Assembly: GCF_021432065.1 (NCBI RefSeq)
Contig: NZ_CP090364.1
Span: 186,001 to 250,000 of the forward strand
DNA from: Photobacterium sp. TLY01
Lineage (GTDB): Bacteria; Pseudomonadota; Gammaproteobacteria; Enterobacterales; Vibrionaceae
Direction of reading: 5' to 3'
DNA length: 64,000 nt
Part shown: piece after piece, positions 47,966 to 57,336 of the stretch
Layout: each line of letters begins with the position of its first letter
Position numbering within the stretch: position 1 is the stretch's first letter
Notes under the pieces: model-generated
What the model was told of the DNA's origin: nothing
The model's input: only the letters and a program-made list of their open reading frames with translations
Database searches by the model: none
Position numbers and translations under genes: made by a program

Positions 47966-48538
47966 TTACTCTGCAGCCATGGCGACATTGCTGTCGGCGC
48001 TGTCGATGTCTTGCAGCTCGACCAGAACTTCTTCCGCCCAGTCGATCCAAGCCTGTCGGTTATGGATCCCGCGACGCAGTGTCAGGCGATCGAGGCGCGA
48101 CTGACGATCCATGTCTTTGTAATTGGCGAAGTGGACTTTTTCCAGCTCGTGGTAATGGTTCATCAGGGTGTGTGATTCCTCGATCAGTGCTTCCAACTGG
48201 CGCTGCATCGGCAGTGAGTTGTGAACACCGCAAACCAGAAGTTTGGCAGAGAATTCATCACGAATGGTTGGATTGCGGGCTGGCTCCTGGAACCACTCAA
48301 ACAGCGCCTGACGGCCCAGATCAGTGATAGAGTAGACCTTGCGATCCGGCTTACCTTCCTGAGGTTCCAGTTTGCAGGTCACCTGGTTGTTGGTGGCCAT
48401 TTTGTTGAGCTCACGGTAAACCTGCTGATGACTGGCTTTCCAGAAATAGCCGATACTGTGAGAAAACTCTTTAGTTATGTCGTAGCCGGTCGCGTCGCGC
48501 GAACTCAGCACGGTCAATATGACGTGTGGTAGTGACAT
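47966..48538 (-). CDS. aphA: PadR-family quorum-sensing regulator AphA
   Basis: Master regulator of the low-cell-density state in Vibrionaceae; in V. cholerae it activates tcpPH and is repressed by HapR. The 190-residue protein has a winged helix at the N-terminus (MSLPHVILTVLSSRDATGYD, then FWKASHQQVYRELNKM and LEPQEGKPDRKVYSIT) and a C-terminal antiparallel coiled-coil dimerisation arm with the conserved RLDRLTLRRG segment. It is about 11 residues longer than V. cholerae AphA as I recall it, ending in a small-residue tail. Its position next to ppc matches V. cholerae. Confidence 0.95.
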   Translation of the reverse strand: MSLPHVILTVLSSRDATGYDITKEFSHSIGYFWKASHQQVYRELNKMATNNQVTCKLEPQEGKPDRKVYSITDLGRQALFEWFQEPARNPTIRDEFSAKLLVCGVHNSLPMQRQLEALIEESHTLMNHYHELEKVHFANYKDMDRQSRLDRLTLRRGIHNRQAWIDWAEEVLVELQDIDSADSNVAMAAE

Positions 48539-48902
48539 CTCTTCTATCCGTTAAAATACTACAAAAAATAAACCGACGAGGCATAACGTTACCCTTCCGC
48601 TCTCAGGCGTTTTTATAATCGTCTTGTTGCAGTGCCCGGTCGAGATCACATAGGATATCATCAATTGATTCTCTGCAACCACTGGAAGCATAAATATTCC
48701 ATGATGAACAGTGAGCAATTACTTATCTTGTGACGCTCGTCCAATTATGTAGACTGCGCGCAGTGCATAAAGTTTCAATCAAATTGATTCACAGCACTCT
48801 ATAGACCTTAGTTGAAATGAAAAAAGTCACCTTGTCTAAATTGTAAATAAAAAAACAGGCCACCTGCCGGTGACCTGTTTGATGTTGCGATGAGGCGAAA
48901 TC
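48539..48902. other. Intergenic region upstream of aphA
   Basis: This 364-base region contains the minus-strand aphA promoter and leader, and at its far end the ppc terminator. The first 60 bases upstream of aphA are AT-rich with a GGGTAACGTTATGCC stretch on the minus strand. aphA leaders in other Vibrio are long and targeted by Qrr small RNAs; I could not confirm a pairing site by eye. No gene is seen. Confidence 0.5.
48848..48881 (-). terminator. Terminator of ppc
   Basis: On the minus strand AACAGGTCACC pairs with GGTGGCCTGTT (one mismatch) around GGCA, followed by TTTTTATTTAC. It lies just after the ppc stop codon. Confidence 0.85.
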
Positions 48903-51536
48903 TTAACCCGTGTTGCGCATGCCGGCGGCAATCCCGGCAATGGTGACCATCAGGGCTTCTTCCAGAATCGGCGATTCGCTCTCCTGCTGGCGGGTGCGGT
49001 GCAGTAATTCCGCCTGCAGCATGTTGAGCGGTTCAACATAGACATTGCGAAGGCGGATAGATTCAGCCCCCCAGGGATCCTGCTCCATCAGATGATCGCT
49101 GTTCTCTACGTTCAGCACCACCTTGATATCGCGCTGTAACTGGTCTCGCAATTCCTGCCCCAGCGGCCATAAACTCGCGTCTGTCAGCCGCTGATCATAG
49201 TATTCGGCAATCTGGATATTGGTTTTGCTGTACACCATTTCCAGCATACCTAGTCGGGTAGAGAAGAATGGCCATTCACGGCACATTTCTTCCAGCAACT
49301 CAGAATGGCCCTGATCGATGACATGCTGAATGGCTTTACCGGCACCCAGCCAGGCAGGCAGCAGCAGACGGTTCTGACTCCAGGCGAAAATCCATGGAAT
49401 GGCGCGTAAGCTTTCTACGCCGCCTTGCGGGTTTCGCTTGGACGGGCGTGAACCCAGCGGCAGTTTACCCAGTTCCATTTCCGGCGTTGCTGCGCGGAAA
49501 TAGGGCACGAAGGAATCATGGCCACGCACCACAGAGCGATAGGCCTCGCAGGAAACATCGGACAGCACGTCCATGACATCACGCCATTGCTGCTTAGGCG
49601 CCGGTGGCGGCAGCAGGTTGGCTTCCAGAATGGCGCTGGCGTACAGGTTCAGGCTGTTGACGGCCACGTCCGGCAGTCCCAGCTTAAAGCGGATCATTTC
49701 GCCTTGTTCGGTCACCCGCAGGCCGCCTTTGAGGCTGCGCGGCGGCTGAGACAGCAGGGCAGCGTGCGCAGGCGCACCGCCACGGCCAATACTGCCGCCA
49801 CGACCGTGGAACAGGGTCAGTTCAACACCGGCCTCGTCACAGACATTGACCAGGGCTTCCATCGCGCGATACTGCGCCCAGCCTGCCGCCGTAACCCCGG
49901 CATCTTTGGCTGAGTCAGAATAGCCGATCATCACCATTTGGTGGTTCTGGATGAAACCGCGGTACCAGTCGATGTTCATCAGCTGGGTAATGACTGCCTC
50001 GGCATTATTGAGGTCGTCCAGAGTTTCAAACAGAGGGCAGACATCCAGACGGAAGGTGCAGCCGGATTCTTTGAGCAGCAAATGAACGGCCAGCACATCC
50101 GAGGCGGTGCGGGCCATGGAAATCACATAGGCGCCCAGCGCCTGACGCGGCTGCTCAGCCACGACACGGCAGGTATCCAGCACTTCCTGTACCGCTTCCG
50201 ATGGCTGCCAGTTCCGGGGCAGCAGGGGACGATTGGACGCTAGCTCACGAACCAGGAAAGCCACTTTGTCCTGCTCGCTCCACTGATCGTAATCGCCCAA
50301 GCCCAGATAGCGGGTCAGTTCAGAAATGGCATTCGAATGGCGGGTGCTTTCCTGACGGATATCCAGTCGCACCAGATGGACGCCGAAACATTGAATGCGG
50401 CGCAGGGTATCCAGCAGCAAGCCGTCGGCAATGATAGACATGCCGCACTCGTGCAGTGAGCGGTAACAGGCATGGAGCGGTTGCCACAGTTGATCGATGT
50501 CTTCCAGGATAGCGACTTTCGGCACACTGTCGCTGCCTTTGATCTGAGCATCCAGCACATCGCGGGTCTGGGTCAGTAAAGTCCGCAAGCCTTTGATGAT
50601 TTCACGATACGGTTCGTGGGCACCATTGGCCAGTTCGCGCACTTCGCTGTTGCACTCGACCATAGACAGTTCGCTGACCAGCTCCTGGATATCATTGAGA
50701 TACAGGTCGGCCGCTTTCCAGCGGGAGAGCAGCAGTACTTCACGAGTGATCGTGGAAGTGACAAACGGGTTCCCGTCACGGTCGCCGCCCATCCAGGACG
50801 AGAACTTGACCGGTGCAGCGTCCAGCGGCAGGCTCTCACCAAGGTGCTGGTGCAGTTTCTCATCGAACTGACGCAGAAATTCCGGTACCGCCTGCCACAG
50901 TGAATTTTCAACCACGGCAAATCCCCACTTGGCTTCATCAAGCGGGCTGGGGCGTTGTTTACGGATCACATCGGAATGCCAGGCCTGAGCGATCAGTTGC
51001 TCCAGACGGCGTTCGGCTTTCTGGCGCTCACGGTGAGACAGCTCGCTCAGCTCGAGTTTGGACAGGCATTTGTTGATTTGCACCAGCTTGTGAATCATGG
51101 TGCGACGTGCAATTTCAGTCGGGTGAGCGGTTAGCACCAGTTCGATATTCAAATCGCGAACGGCTTGCAGCGAGTCGAGCTCGCCGATCTTTTCGTCTTT
51201 CAGTTTGGCGAACAGTGAATCCATTTCATCCGGATTACACACCAGCTCCTCGCAATGGCGAGAAATGGTGTGGTACTGCTCGGCGATGTTGGTCAGGTTG
51301 AGAAACTGGCTGAACGCATGAGTCACAGGCAGCAACTGATCGTCCGGCAAGTTCTGCAACTCTGTGATCAGTTTTTCCCGGTCATCACTGTTGCCGGCAC
51401 AAGCCGACTTAGACAGTTTCCGAATGGTTTCTACTTTATCCAGCAGTTCGCTGCCATGGGCGTCCTTGATTGTATTACCCAGCAAGTGACCAAGCATACT
51501 GACATTGCTTTTTAACGCACTGTACTTTTCGTTCAT
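48903..51536 (-). CDS. ppc: Phosphoenolpyruvate carboxylase
   Basis: Carboxylates phosphoenolpyruvate to oxaloacetate, replenishing the TCA cycle. The 877-residue protein carries the catalytic His in [13 protein letters not shown], the glycine loop [10 protein letters not shown], the [13 protein letters not shown] block and the absolutely conserved C-terminal MRNTG. Length matches enteric Ppc (883). The ATG giving MNEKYSALK was chosen over a start 66 bases upstream; GGATG lies before it. aphA lies downstream, argC upstream and divergent. Confidence 0.98.
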   Translation of the reverse strand: MNEKYSALKSNVSMLGHLLGNTIKDAHGSELLDKVETIRKLSKSACAGNSDDREKLITELQNLPDDQLLPVTHAFSQFLNLTNIAEQYHTISRHCEELVCNPDEMDSLFAKLKDEKIGELDSLQAVRDLNIELVLTAHPTEIARRTMIHKLVQINKCLSKLELSELSHRERQKAERRLEQLIAQAWHSDVIRKQRPSPLDEAKWGFAVVENSLWQAVPEFLRQFDEKLHQHLGESLPLDAAPVKFSSWMGGDRDGNPFVTSTITREVLLLSRWKAADLYLNDIQELVSELSMVECNSEVRELANGAHEPYREIIKGLRTLLTQTRDVLDAQIKGSDSVPKVAILEDIDQLWQPLHACYRSLHECGMSIIADGLLLDTLRRIQCFGVHLVRLDIRQESTRHSNAISELTRYLGLGDYDQWSEQDKVAFLVRELASNRPLLPRNWQPSEAVQEVLDTCRVVAEQPRQALGAYVISMARTASDVLAVHLLLKESGCTFRLDVCPLFETLDDLNNAEAVITQLMNIDWYRGFIQNHQMVMIGYSDSAKDAGVTAAGWAQYRAMEALVNVCDEAGVELTLFHGRGGSIGRGGAPAHAALLSQPPRSLKGGLRVTEQGEMIRFKLGLPDVAVNSLNLYASAILEANLLPPPAPKQQWRDVMDVLSDVSCEAYRSVVRGHDSFVPYFRAATPEMELGKLPLGSRPSKRNPQGGVESLRAIPWIFAWSQNRLLLPAWLGAGKAIQHVIDQGHSELLEEMCREWPFFSTRLGMLEMVYSKTNIQIAEYYDQRLTDASLWPLGQELRDQLQRDIKVVLNVENSDHLMEQDPWGAESIRLRNVYVEPLNMLQAELLHRTRQQESESPILEEALMVTIAGIAAGMRNTG

Positions 51537-51775
51537 ATCGCATCCATATCGTAATTTTGTTACATCCAATCGCCAAGGCGTAGCCAACAATCTAGCCTTC
51601 ATTGGGGCGAAAGGTCAATAAGTGCACCCTTTTTAGGCCAAATTCCCACCGCTTTATCCTGCATAAGGCCGCTGTGTGTCTCATTCCTGTAATTTACTTT
51701 CTTTAGTTTTACAGTTTGAGCGTGCGCTTTAACACTGGCCCGGCGTCAGAAAAGGCATTTTTTCTTCTGCTTCAC

Positions 51776-51804
51776 TTGACACAAAAGGCAGGAAAAGGTA
51801 AATA
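51776..51804 (+). promoter_or_regulatory. argC operon promoter
   Basis: TTGACA (51776-51781) and TAAATA (51799-51804) are separated by exactly 17 bases. The -10 element lies inside the first ARG box, so ArgR binding would block RNA polymerase. Confidence 0.78.
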
Positions 51805-51837
51805 TAAAAATTCATAATAAGTGAATAAAAATATTCT
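51799..51837. promoter_or_regulatory. Tandem ARG boxes (ArgR operator)
   Basis: Two 18-base boxes (51799-51816 and 51820-51837) separated by 3 bases, the standard ArgR hexamer spacing. Box 1 has a good right half (ATTCA) and box 2 a good left half (TGAAT), each with AAAA at the centre. Confidence 0.8.
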
Positions 51838-52096
51838 TTGCTGTATCGGGTTCGCTCGAACCTGTTTCACCAGAGAATGACGTTGAACAACGCTTTTATC
51901 CGAATGACCAGAGGCTATCAGTAAGTAGTATGAACCAGGCGATGAATTACAAGCAGTATTCCTTCCGACGACGCTAAGTCTCTATCGCCTGGTGCCTCTG
52001 GCACCTTTCTCTTGCGCCTGCCCGGCGCCACGCGCTGAACACAGCAGTCATATTTTCTTGATAGTGAATTTCACAACGATGACAACGGGATCCAAT

Positions 52097-53110
52097 ATGT
52101 TGAACACATCTATCATCGGTGCCAGCGGTTATACCGGCGCAGAGCTGGCCGCTATGGTCCATAAGCACCCGCATCTGCAATTGGCTGGACTTTATGTGTC
52201 TGAAAACAGCTTAGACGCAAATAAGGCGATCAGTGAGCTTCATGGCCAGCTGCGCGGGCAGATTGATCTGCCTCTGCAACCTCTGACAGACGTGGCCGCT
52301 GTGGCACAGGCTTCCGATATTGTCCTGCTGGCAACGGCCCATGAAGTCAGTCATGACCTGGCACCTGTTTTCCTGGCGGCTGGCTGTCAGGTGTTTGATC
52401 TTTCCGGTGCATTCCGGGTGAAGGGGGATGACTTTTATACCCAGTATTACGGCTTCGCGCATCAGCATGCGAACTGGCTGGATGCGGCTGTGTACGGTCT
52501 GGCGGAGTGGAATGCTGAGGCGATCGCTCAGGCTCAGTTAGTCGCTGTGCCCGGCTGTTATCCGACGGCGTCGCAACTGGCGCTGAAACCGCTGCTGGCA
52601 GCCGGCTTGCTCGATACCCTGCAATGGCCGGTGATCAATGCCGTCAGCGGTGTCTCTGGTGCCGGCCGGAAAGCCAGCATGACCAACAGTTTTTGCGAAG
52701 TCAGCCTGATGGCATACGGTGTCTTTACCCATCGTCATCAGCCGGAAATTTCCGCGCACCTGGGCACTGATGTCATCTTTACCCCGCATCTGGGTAATTT
52801 CAAACGGGGCATTCTGGCCACGATTACGGCCAAACTGGCACCCGGAGTGACCCCGCAAGCGGTGACAGAAGCGATGGAAGCGGCCTATACCCAGCCGGGC
52901 CAGCAGGCGGTGCGTTTGCTGGGCAATCACACAGCACGTTTGCAGGATGTGGTGAATACTTGCTTCTGTGATATTGGCTGGAACGTGCAGGGGCAGCATG
53001 TGATCCTCACGTCGGCGATCGATAACTTATTAAAAGGCGCATCGTCTCAGGCGATGCAATGCATAAATATTCGTAATGGTTTTGCACCATTGACTGCGTT
53101 GGTTGGTTAA
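52097..53110 (+). CDS. argC: N-acetyl-gamma-glutamyl-phosphate reductase
   Basis: NADPH-dependent third step of ornithine synthesis. The 337-residue protein starts with the Rossmann motif [12 protein letters not shown] and has the catalytic cysteine at 154 in VPGCYPTAS, followed by the SGVSGAGRK loop and [11 protein letters not shown]. The start at MLNTSII gives the family length; an open frame 105 bases further upstream has no family similarity. First gene of the arginine operon argC-argB-argG-argHA. Confidence 0.97.
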   Translation: MLNTSIIGASGYTGAELAAMVHKHPHLQLAGLYVSENSLDANKAISELHGQLRGQIDLPLQPLTDVAAVAQASDIVLLATAHEVSHDLAPVFLAAGCQVFDLSGAFRVKGDDFYTQYYGFAHQHANWLDAAVYGLAEWNAEAIAQAQLVAVPGCYPTASQLALKPLLAAGLLDTLQWPVINAVSGVSGAGRKASMTNSFCEVSLMAYGVFTHRHQPEISAHLGTDVIFTPHLGNFKRGILATITAKLAPGVTPQAVTEAMEAAYTQPGQQAVRLLGNHTARLQDVVNTCFCDIGWNVQGQHVILTSAIDNLLKGASSQAMQCINIRNGFAPLTALVG

Positions 53111-53136
53111 GTCTGGCTGTTGAAAGGAGAACCGGG

Positions 53137-53916
53137 ATGGAACAGTCGCCGTTAGTAATCAAATTGGGTGGAGCCGTACTGTCGTGCACCGACACCCTGG
53201 AAAAAGTATTTGGTGCCATCAATGCCTATCAGGCCAAGGCTAACCGGCCTTTGGTGCTGGTCCATGGCGGCGGCTATCTGGTTGATGACCTGATGAAAAA
53301 GCTGAATCTGCCGACGGTGAAAAAGCAGGGGTTACGGGTGACGCCTGCGGACCAAATCGGCGTGATTGCCGGCGCCCTGGCGGGCACGGCCAATAAAATG
53401 CTGCAAGGTCAGGCCATCAAGTCCGGGGTGAAAGCGGTGGGGCTAAGCCTGGCAGACGGTGGTCTGTGTCAGGTCACTGAGCTGGATCCTGAACTGGGAG
53501 CCGTCGGCAAAGCCGCGCCGGGAAACAGCCACTTAGTGTCCGGCATTATCGCGGCAGGTTATCTGCCGATTGTCAGCTCAATTGGCCTCACGGCCGATGG
53601 CGAGTTGATGAATGTCAATGCTGATCAGGCCGCGGTGGCTGTGGCGGCGGCGCTGGATGCCGAACTGGTGTTGCTGTCGGATGTCAGTGGCGTACTGGAT
53701 GGCAAAGGGCATCTGATTGCCTCGCTGAGCGAGCCTCAGGCGGATGCGCTGATCCAGCAGGCGGTGATTACCGATGGCATGATTGTCAAAGTGAAAGCCG
53801 CATTTGAAGCTGCCAAAGGATTGGGACGTGCCGTCGAAATTGCCGGCTGGCGCTACCCGGAACAGTTGGTAAATCTGTTTGACGGGGAGCAAATCGGCAC
53901 CCGATTTGTGCTCTGA
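53137..53916 (+). CDS. argB: N-acetylglutamate kinase
   Basis: Phosphorylates N-acetylglutamate, the second step of ornithine synthesis. The 259-residue protein has IKLGGAVL at the N-terminus, the substrate loop [22 protein letters not shown] and [10 protein letters not shown] of the amino-acid kinase fold. The length is that of the short, arginine-insensitive enterobacterial type. A GGAG ribosome-binding site precedes the ATG and the gene starts 26 bases after argC. Confidence 0.97.
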   Translation: MEQSPLVIKLGGAVLSCTDTLEKVFGAINAYQAKANRPLVLVHGGGYLVDDLMKKLNLPTVKKQGLRVTPADQIGVIAGALAGTANKMLQGQAIKSGVKAVGLSLADGGLCQVTELDPELGAVGKAAPGNSHLVSGIIAAGYLPIVSSIGLTADGELMNVNADQAAVAVAAALDAELVLLSDVSGVLDGKGHLIASLSEPQADALIQQAVITDGMIVKVKAAFEAAKGLGRAVEIAGWRYPEQLVNLFDGEQIGTRFVL

Positions 53917-54060
53917 ACCCGCAGAATTGAGTACAAACGCTGGCGGCAAACCGGCGTTTGGATATAAAAATTACCCTGATTTCGTTTGATGTTTCAAACA
54001 GTAAAGATTGATATCGCCTGAACGGGTAGACCGTCGAGCAGGCAACAAAGGAGAGTAACA

Positions 54061-55269
54061 ATGAGTAAGGTAAGTAAAGTTGTATTGGCCTATTCCGGCG
54101 GTCTGGACACATCGGCCATCATCCCATGGCTGAAAGAGAACTATGACTGCGAAGTGATCGCCTTCGTCGCCGATGTAGGCCAGGGTGAAGAGGAACTGGT
54201 CGGTATTGAAGAGAAGGCTCTGGCGTCAGGTGCATCGGCTTGTTATATCGCCGATCTGAAAGAAGAAATGGTCAAAGACTATATCTACCCAAGCCTGAAA
54301 ACCGGCGCTGTGTATGAAGGCAAATATCTGTTGGGTACCTCAATGGCCCGTCCGATTATCGCCAAAGCACAGGTTGAGTGTGCGCTGGAAGTGGGCGCGG
54401 ATGCCCTGTGCCACGGTTGTACCGGTAAAGGCAACGATCAGGTGCGTTTTGAAAGTGCCTACGCGGCCCTGGCACCACAACTGACTGTGATTGCCCCTTG
54501 GCGTGAATGGGATCTGCGCAGCCGGGAAGCTCTGCTGGATTATCTGGCCGAGCGTAAGATTCCAACCACGGCAACGCTGGAAAAAATCTATTCCCGTGAC
54601 GCGAATGCCTGGCACATTTCAACCGAAGGCGGCGTGCTGGAAAACACTTGGAACCAGTCCAACGAGCTGTGCTGGGTATGGACCAAAGATCCGGAAGATG
54701 CGCCGAACACCCCGGAAGAAGTGTCTGTACTGATCGAAAAAGGCGAGATTGTGGCAGTCGACGGCAAAGCCATGTCGCCGTATGAAGCGCTGGTCTATCT
54801 GAACAAGAAAGGTGCCGAGCACGGCGTCGGCCGGATCGATATCGTGGAAAACCGTCTGGTCGGGATCAAATCCCGCGGTTGTTATGAGACACCGGGAGGC
54901 ACCATCATGATGGAAGCCCTGCGTGCCGTCGAGCAACTGGTCCTGGACAAAGAGTCGTTTGAATTTCGTGAAAGCATTGGCCTGAAAGCATCGCACCTGA
55001 TTTACGATGGTCGTTGGTTTACTCCGCTGTGCCGTTCACTGCTGGCCGCCGCGAATGAGCTGGCGCAGGACGTCAATGGTGAAGTGGTACTGAAACTGTA
55101 CAAAGGTCAGGTCACTGCCGTTCAGAAACGTTCGCCGAACAGCCTGTACTCGGAAGAGTTCGCCACCTTCGGTGAAGACGAAGTGTACGACCACAGCCAT
55201 GCGGGTGGCTTTATCCGCCTGTACTCGCTGGCCAGCCGTATCCGTGCCCTGAACGAACAGAAAAAATAA
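54061..55269 (+). CDS. argG: Argininosuccinate synthase
   Basis: Condenses citrulline and aspartate with ATP. The 402-residue protein has the PP-loop [12 protein letters not shown], the [13 protein letters not shown] segment and GRFSPLCRS-like [11 protein letters not shown], as in the short-form bacterial enzymes. GGAG lies before the ATG. The 144 bases between argB and argG contain no gene; argF (ornithine carbamoyltransferase) is not part of this cluster, as in V. cholerae. Confidence 0.98.
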   Translation: MSKVSKVVLAYSGGLDTSAIIPWLKENYDCEVIAFVADVGQGEEELVGIEEKALASGASACYIADLKEEMVKDYIYPSLKTGAVYEGKYLLGTSMARPIIAKAQVECALEVGADALCHGCTGKGNDQVRFESAYAALAPQLTVIAPWREWDLRSREALLDYLAERKIPTTATLEKIYSRDANAWHISTEGGVLENTWNQSNELCWVWTKDPEDAPNTPEEVSVLIEKGEIVAVDGKAMSPYEALVYLNKKGAEHGVGRIDIVENRLVGIKSRGCYETPGGTIMMEALRAVEQLVLDKESFEFRESIGLKASHLIYDGRWFTPLCRSLLAAANELAQDVNGEVVLKLYKGQVTAVQKRSPNSLYSEEFATFGEDEVYDHSHAGGFIRLYSLASRIRALNEQKK

Positions 55270-55340
55270 TCTAATCAGCGTAAAGCGCATTACTAATCAG
55301 ACATGTGAGCAAGTCGGTCGTACAGCAAAGGAGAAGTACC

Positions 55341-57218
55341 ATGGCACTATGGGGCGGACGTTTTAGTCAGGCAGCAGATACTCGGTTCAAGCAGTTTAAC
55401 GATTCCCTGCGTTTTGATTACCGCCTGGCGGAGCAAGACATCGTTGGCTCGGTGGCCTGGTCCAAAGCGCTGCGTCAGGTCGGGGTACTGACCGAAGCGG
55501 AGCAGCAGAAGCTGGAGCTGGCACTCAATGAGCTCAAGCTGGCTGTGATGGAGGATCCGCAACAGATCCTCCACTCTGACGCCGAAGACATCCACAGCTG
55601 GGTTGAGCAACAGCTGATCCACCGTGTGGGTGATTTGGGCAAAAAGCTGCACACCGGCCGTTCACGGAACGATCAGGTGGCGACTGATCTCAAGCTGTGG
55701 TGTCGTCAGCAGGGACACCAGCTACTCATGATGCTGGACCACCTGCAAAGTCAGCTGACGGCAGTGGCCCGTGCACACCAGACCACTGTGTTGCCGGGAT
55801 ATACCCACCTGCAGCGGGCTCAGCCGGTAACGTTTGCCCACTGGTGTCTGGCTTATGTGGAAATGTTTGAGCGGGACCATTCCCGTCTCAGTGATGCGCT
55901 GCACCGGTTAGATACCTGTCCGTTAGGTTCAGGTGCACTGGCTGGTACGGCTTACCCGATTGACCGTGAAGCTCTGGCCCACAGTCTGGGTTTCCACCGG
56001 GCAACCCGTAACAGTCTGGATTCTGTATCGGACCGTGATCATGTGATGGAGCTGTTGTCGACGGCGTCGATTTCCATGCTGCATTTGTCGCGGCTGGCCG
56101 AAGACATGATCTTCTACAATTCGGGCGAGTCTAACTTCATTGAGCTGGCCGATACGGTGACCTCAGGTTCTTCCCTGATGCCGCAGAAAAAGAATCCGGA
56201 TGCGCTGGAGCTGATCCGGGGTAAGTGTGGCCGGGTATACGGCTCCCTGGCGGGCATGATGATGACAGTCAAAGCGCTGCCGCTGGCTTACAACAAAGAC
56301 ATGCAGGAAGACAAAGAAGGCTTGTTCGACGCACTGGACACCTGGCATGAATGCATGGAAATGGCTGCGCTGTGTTTTGACGGTATCAAGGTCAATAAAG
56401 ATCGGACGCTTGAAGCGGCGATGCAGGGGTATTCCAATGCCACTGAGCTGGCCGATTACCTGGTGGCCAAAGGCATCCCGTTTCGGGAAGCACACCATAT
56501 CGTCGGCGTGGCTGTCGTCGCGGCGATTGAGAAAGGCTGTGCGCTGGAAGAGCTGTCACTGGAGGAGATGAAAGCTTTCTCGCCTGTGATTGCTGAAGAT
56601 GTGTACCCGATCCTGACCATTGAATCCTGTCTGGAAAAACGCTGCGCACTGGGCGGTGTGGCGCCCAATCAGGTCGATCATGCGATTTCACAGACAGAAA
56701 AACGGCTGTCAAAACGCCATGCACCGGGCGTGAAAGTGCGTGGGGCGCGCCTGACGGATCTCGACGCCATTGAAGGCATGGTGGCGTACTGGGCCGGGCT
56801 GGGCGAGAATCTGCCGCGTCCGCGCAATGAACTGGTGCGGGATATCGGCTCCTTTGCGGTGGCAGAAACCCAAGGGCTGGTCACCGGCTGTGCGTCGCTG
56901 TATGTCTATGACTCGGGCTTGGCGGAAATCCGTTCGCTGGGGATCGAGGCGGGCTGGCAGCATCAGGGGCAGGGCAAAGCATTGATCCAGCATTTGCTGG
57001 AAAAAGCCAGTCAGATGGCGATCAAGCGGGTGTTTGTGCTGACCCGTGTGCCTGAATTTTTCATGAAGCAGGACTTTATTCCGACCTCAAAATCCTTGTT
57101 GCCGGAGAAAGTGATGAAAGACTGCGATATGTGCCCGCGTCAGCATGCCTGTGACGAGGTGGCACTGGAAGTCAGGTTAGATCAGCAGCACGTGATTCCA
57201 AGCGTCAACGTCGCCTGA
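55341..57218 (+). CDS. argH: Argininosuccinate lyase fused to N-acetylglutamate synthase (ArgHA)
   Basis: Bifunctional protein of 625 residues. The N-terminal 460 residues are argininosuccinate lyase ([34 protein letters not shown], and the signature [12 protein letters not shown]). After a short linker (about 460-472, KRHAPGVKV) comes a GNAT acetyltransferase domain ([20 protein letters not shown] carries the acetyl-CoA loop) providing N-acetylglutamate synthase. The fusion is characteristic of Vibrio, Moritella and Alteromonadales. A cysteine-containing tail ([13 protein letters not shown]) follows. The ATG at 55341 has AGGAG upstream. It supplies both the first and last steps of the pathway. 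Confidence 0.96.
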   Translation: MALWGGRFSQAADTRFKQFNDSLRFDYRLAEQDIVGSVAWSKALRQVGVLTEAEQQKLELALNELKLAVMEDPQQILHSDAEDIHSWVEQQLIHRVGDLGKKLHTGRSRNDQVATDLKLWCRQQGHQLLMMLDHLQSQLTAVARAHQTTVLPGYTHLQRAQPVTFAHWCLAYVEMFERDHSRLSDALHRLDTCPLGSGALAGTAYPIDREALAHSLGFHRATRNSLDSVSDRDHVMELLSTASISMLHLSRLAEDMIFYNSGESNFIELADTVTSGSSLMPQKKNPDALELIRGKCGRVYGSLAGMMMTVKALPLAYNKDMQEDKEGLFDALDTWHECMEMAALCFDGIKVNKDRTLEAAMQGYSNATELADYLVAKGIPFREAHHIVGVAVVAAIEKGCALEELSLEEMKAFSPVIAEDVYPILTIESCLEKRCALGGVAPNQVDHAISQTEKRLSKRHAPGVKVRGARLTDLDAIEGMVAYWAGLGENLPRPRNELVRDIGSFAVAETQGLVTGCASLYVYDSGLAEIRSLGIEAGWQHQGQGKALIQHLLEKASQMAIKRVFVLTRVPEFFMKQDFIPTSKSLLPEKVMKDCDMCPRQHACDEVALEVRLDQQHVIPSVNVA

Positions 57219-57242
57219 TATTCACACTGTCTGCGAGTTAAT

Positions 57243-57272
57243 AAAAAAGCGCCGGTGATCCGGCGCTTTTTT
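57243..57272 (+). terminator. Terminator of the arg operon
   Basis: AAAAGCGCCGG and CCGGCGCTTTT form a perfect stem around TGAT, followed by further T residues. Confidence 0.93.
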
Positions 57273-57336
57273 GTCCCCTTCAAAACCACCGCCTATGGGC
57301 GGTAGTGATTGTTTCCCCGTCAGTGTCGGGGCTGAA

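Larger units (their letters stand above)
51537..52096. other. Divergent intergenic region ppc/argC, lacking argE
   Basis: This 560-base region holds the argC promoter with tandem ARG boxes (listed separately) and the ppc promoter. In E. coli and V. cholerae argE is found here. No argE gene or recognisable remnant is visible on either strand: no reading frame shows M20-peptidase motifs. The part between the promoter and argC (51840-52096) is an unusually long, featureless leader of about 250 bases. Confidence 0.7.

Noticed and set aside
48539-48640. Qrr small-RNA pairing site in the aphA leader
   Set aside because: I compared the leader with remembered Qrr core sequence and found no pairing I could defend. 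Alignment with the Qrr genes of this genome would decide.
53925-53975. Hairpin between argB and argG considered as a terminator
   Set aside because: AACGCTGG and CCGGCGTT can pair but no T-run follows, and argG has no clear promoter of its own, so the operon probably reads through.
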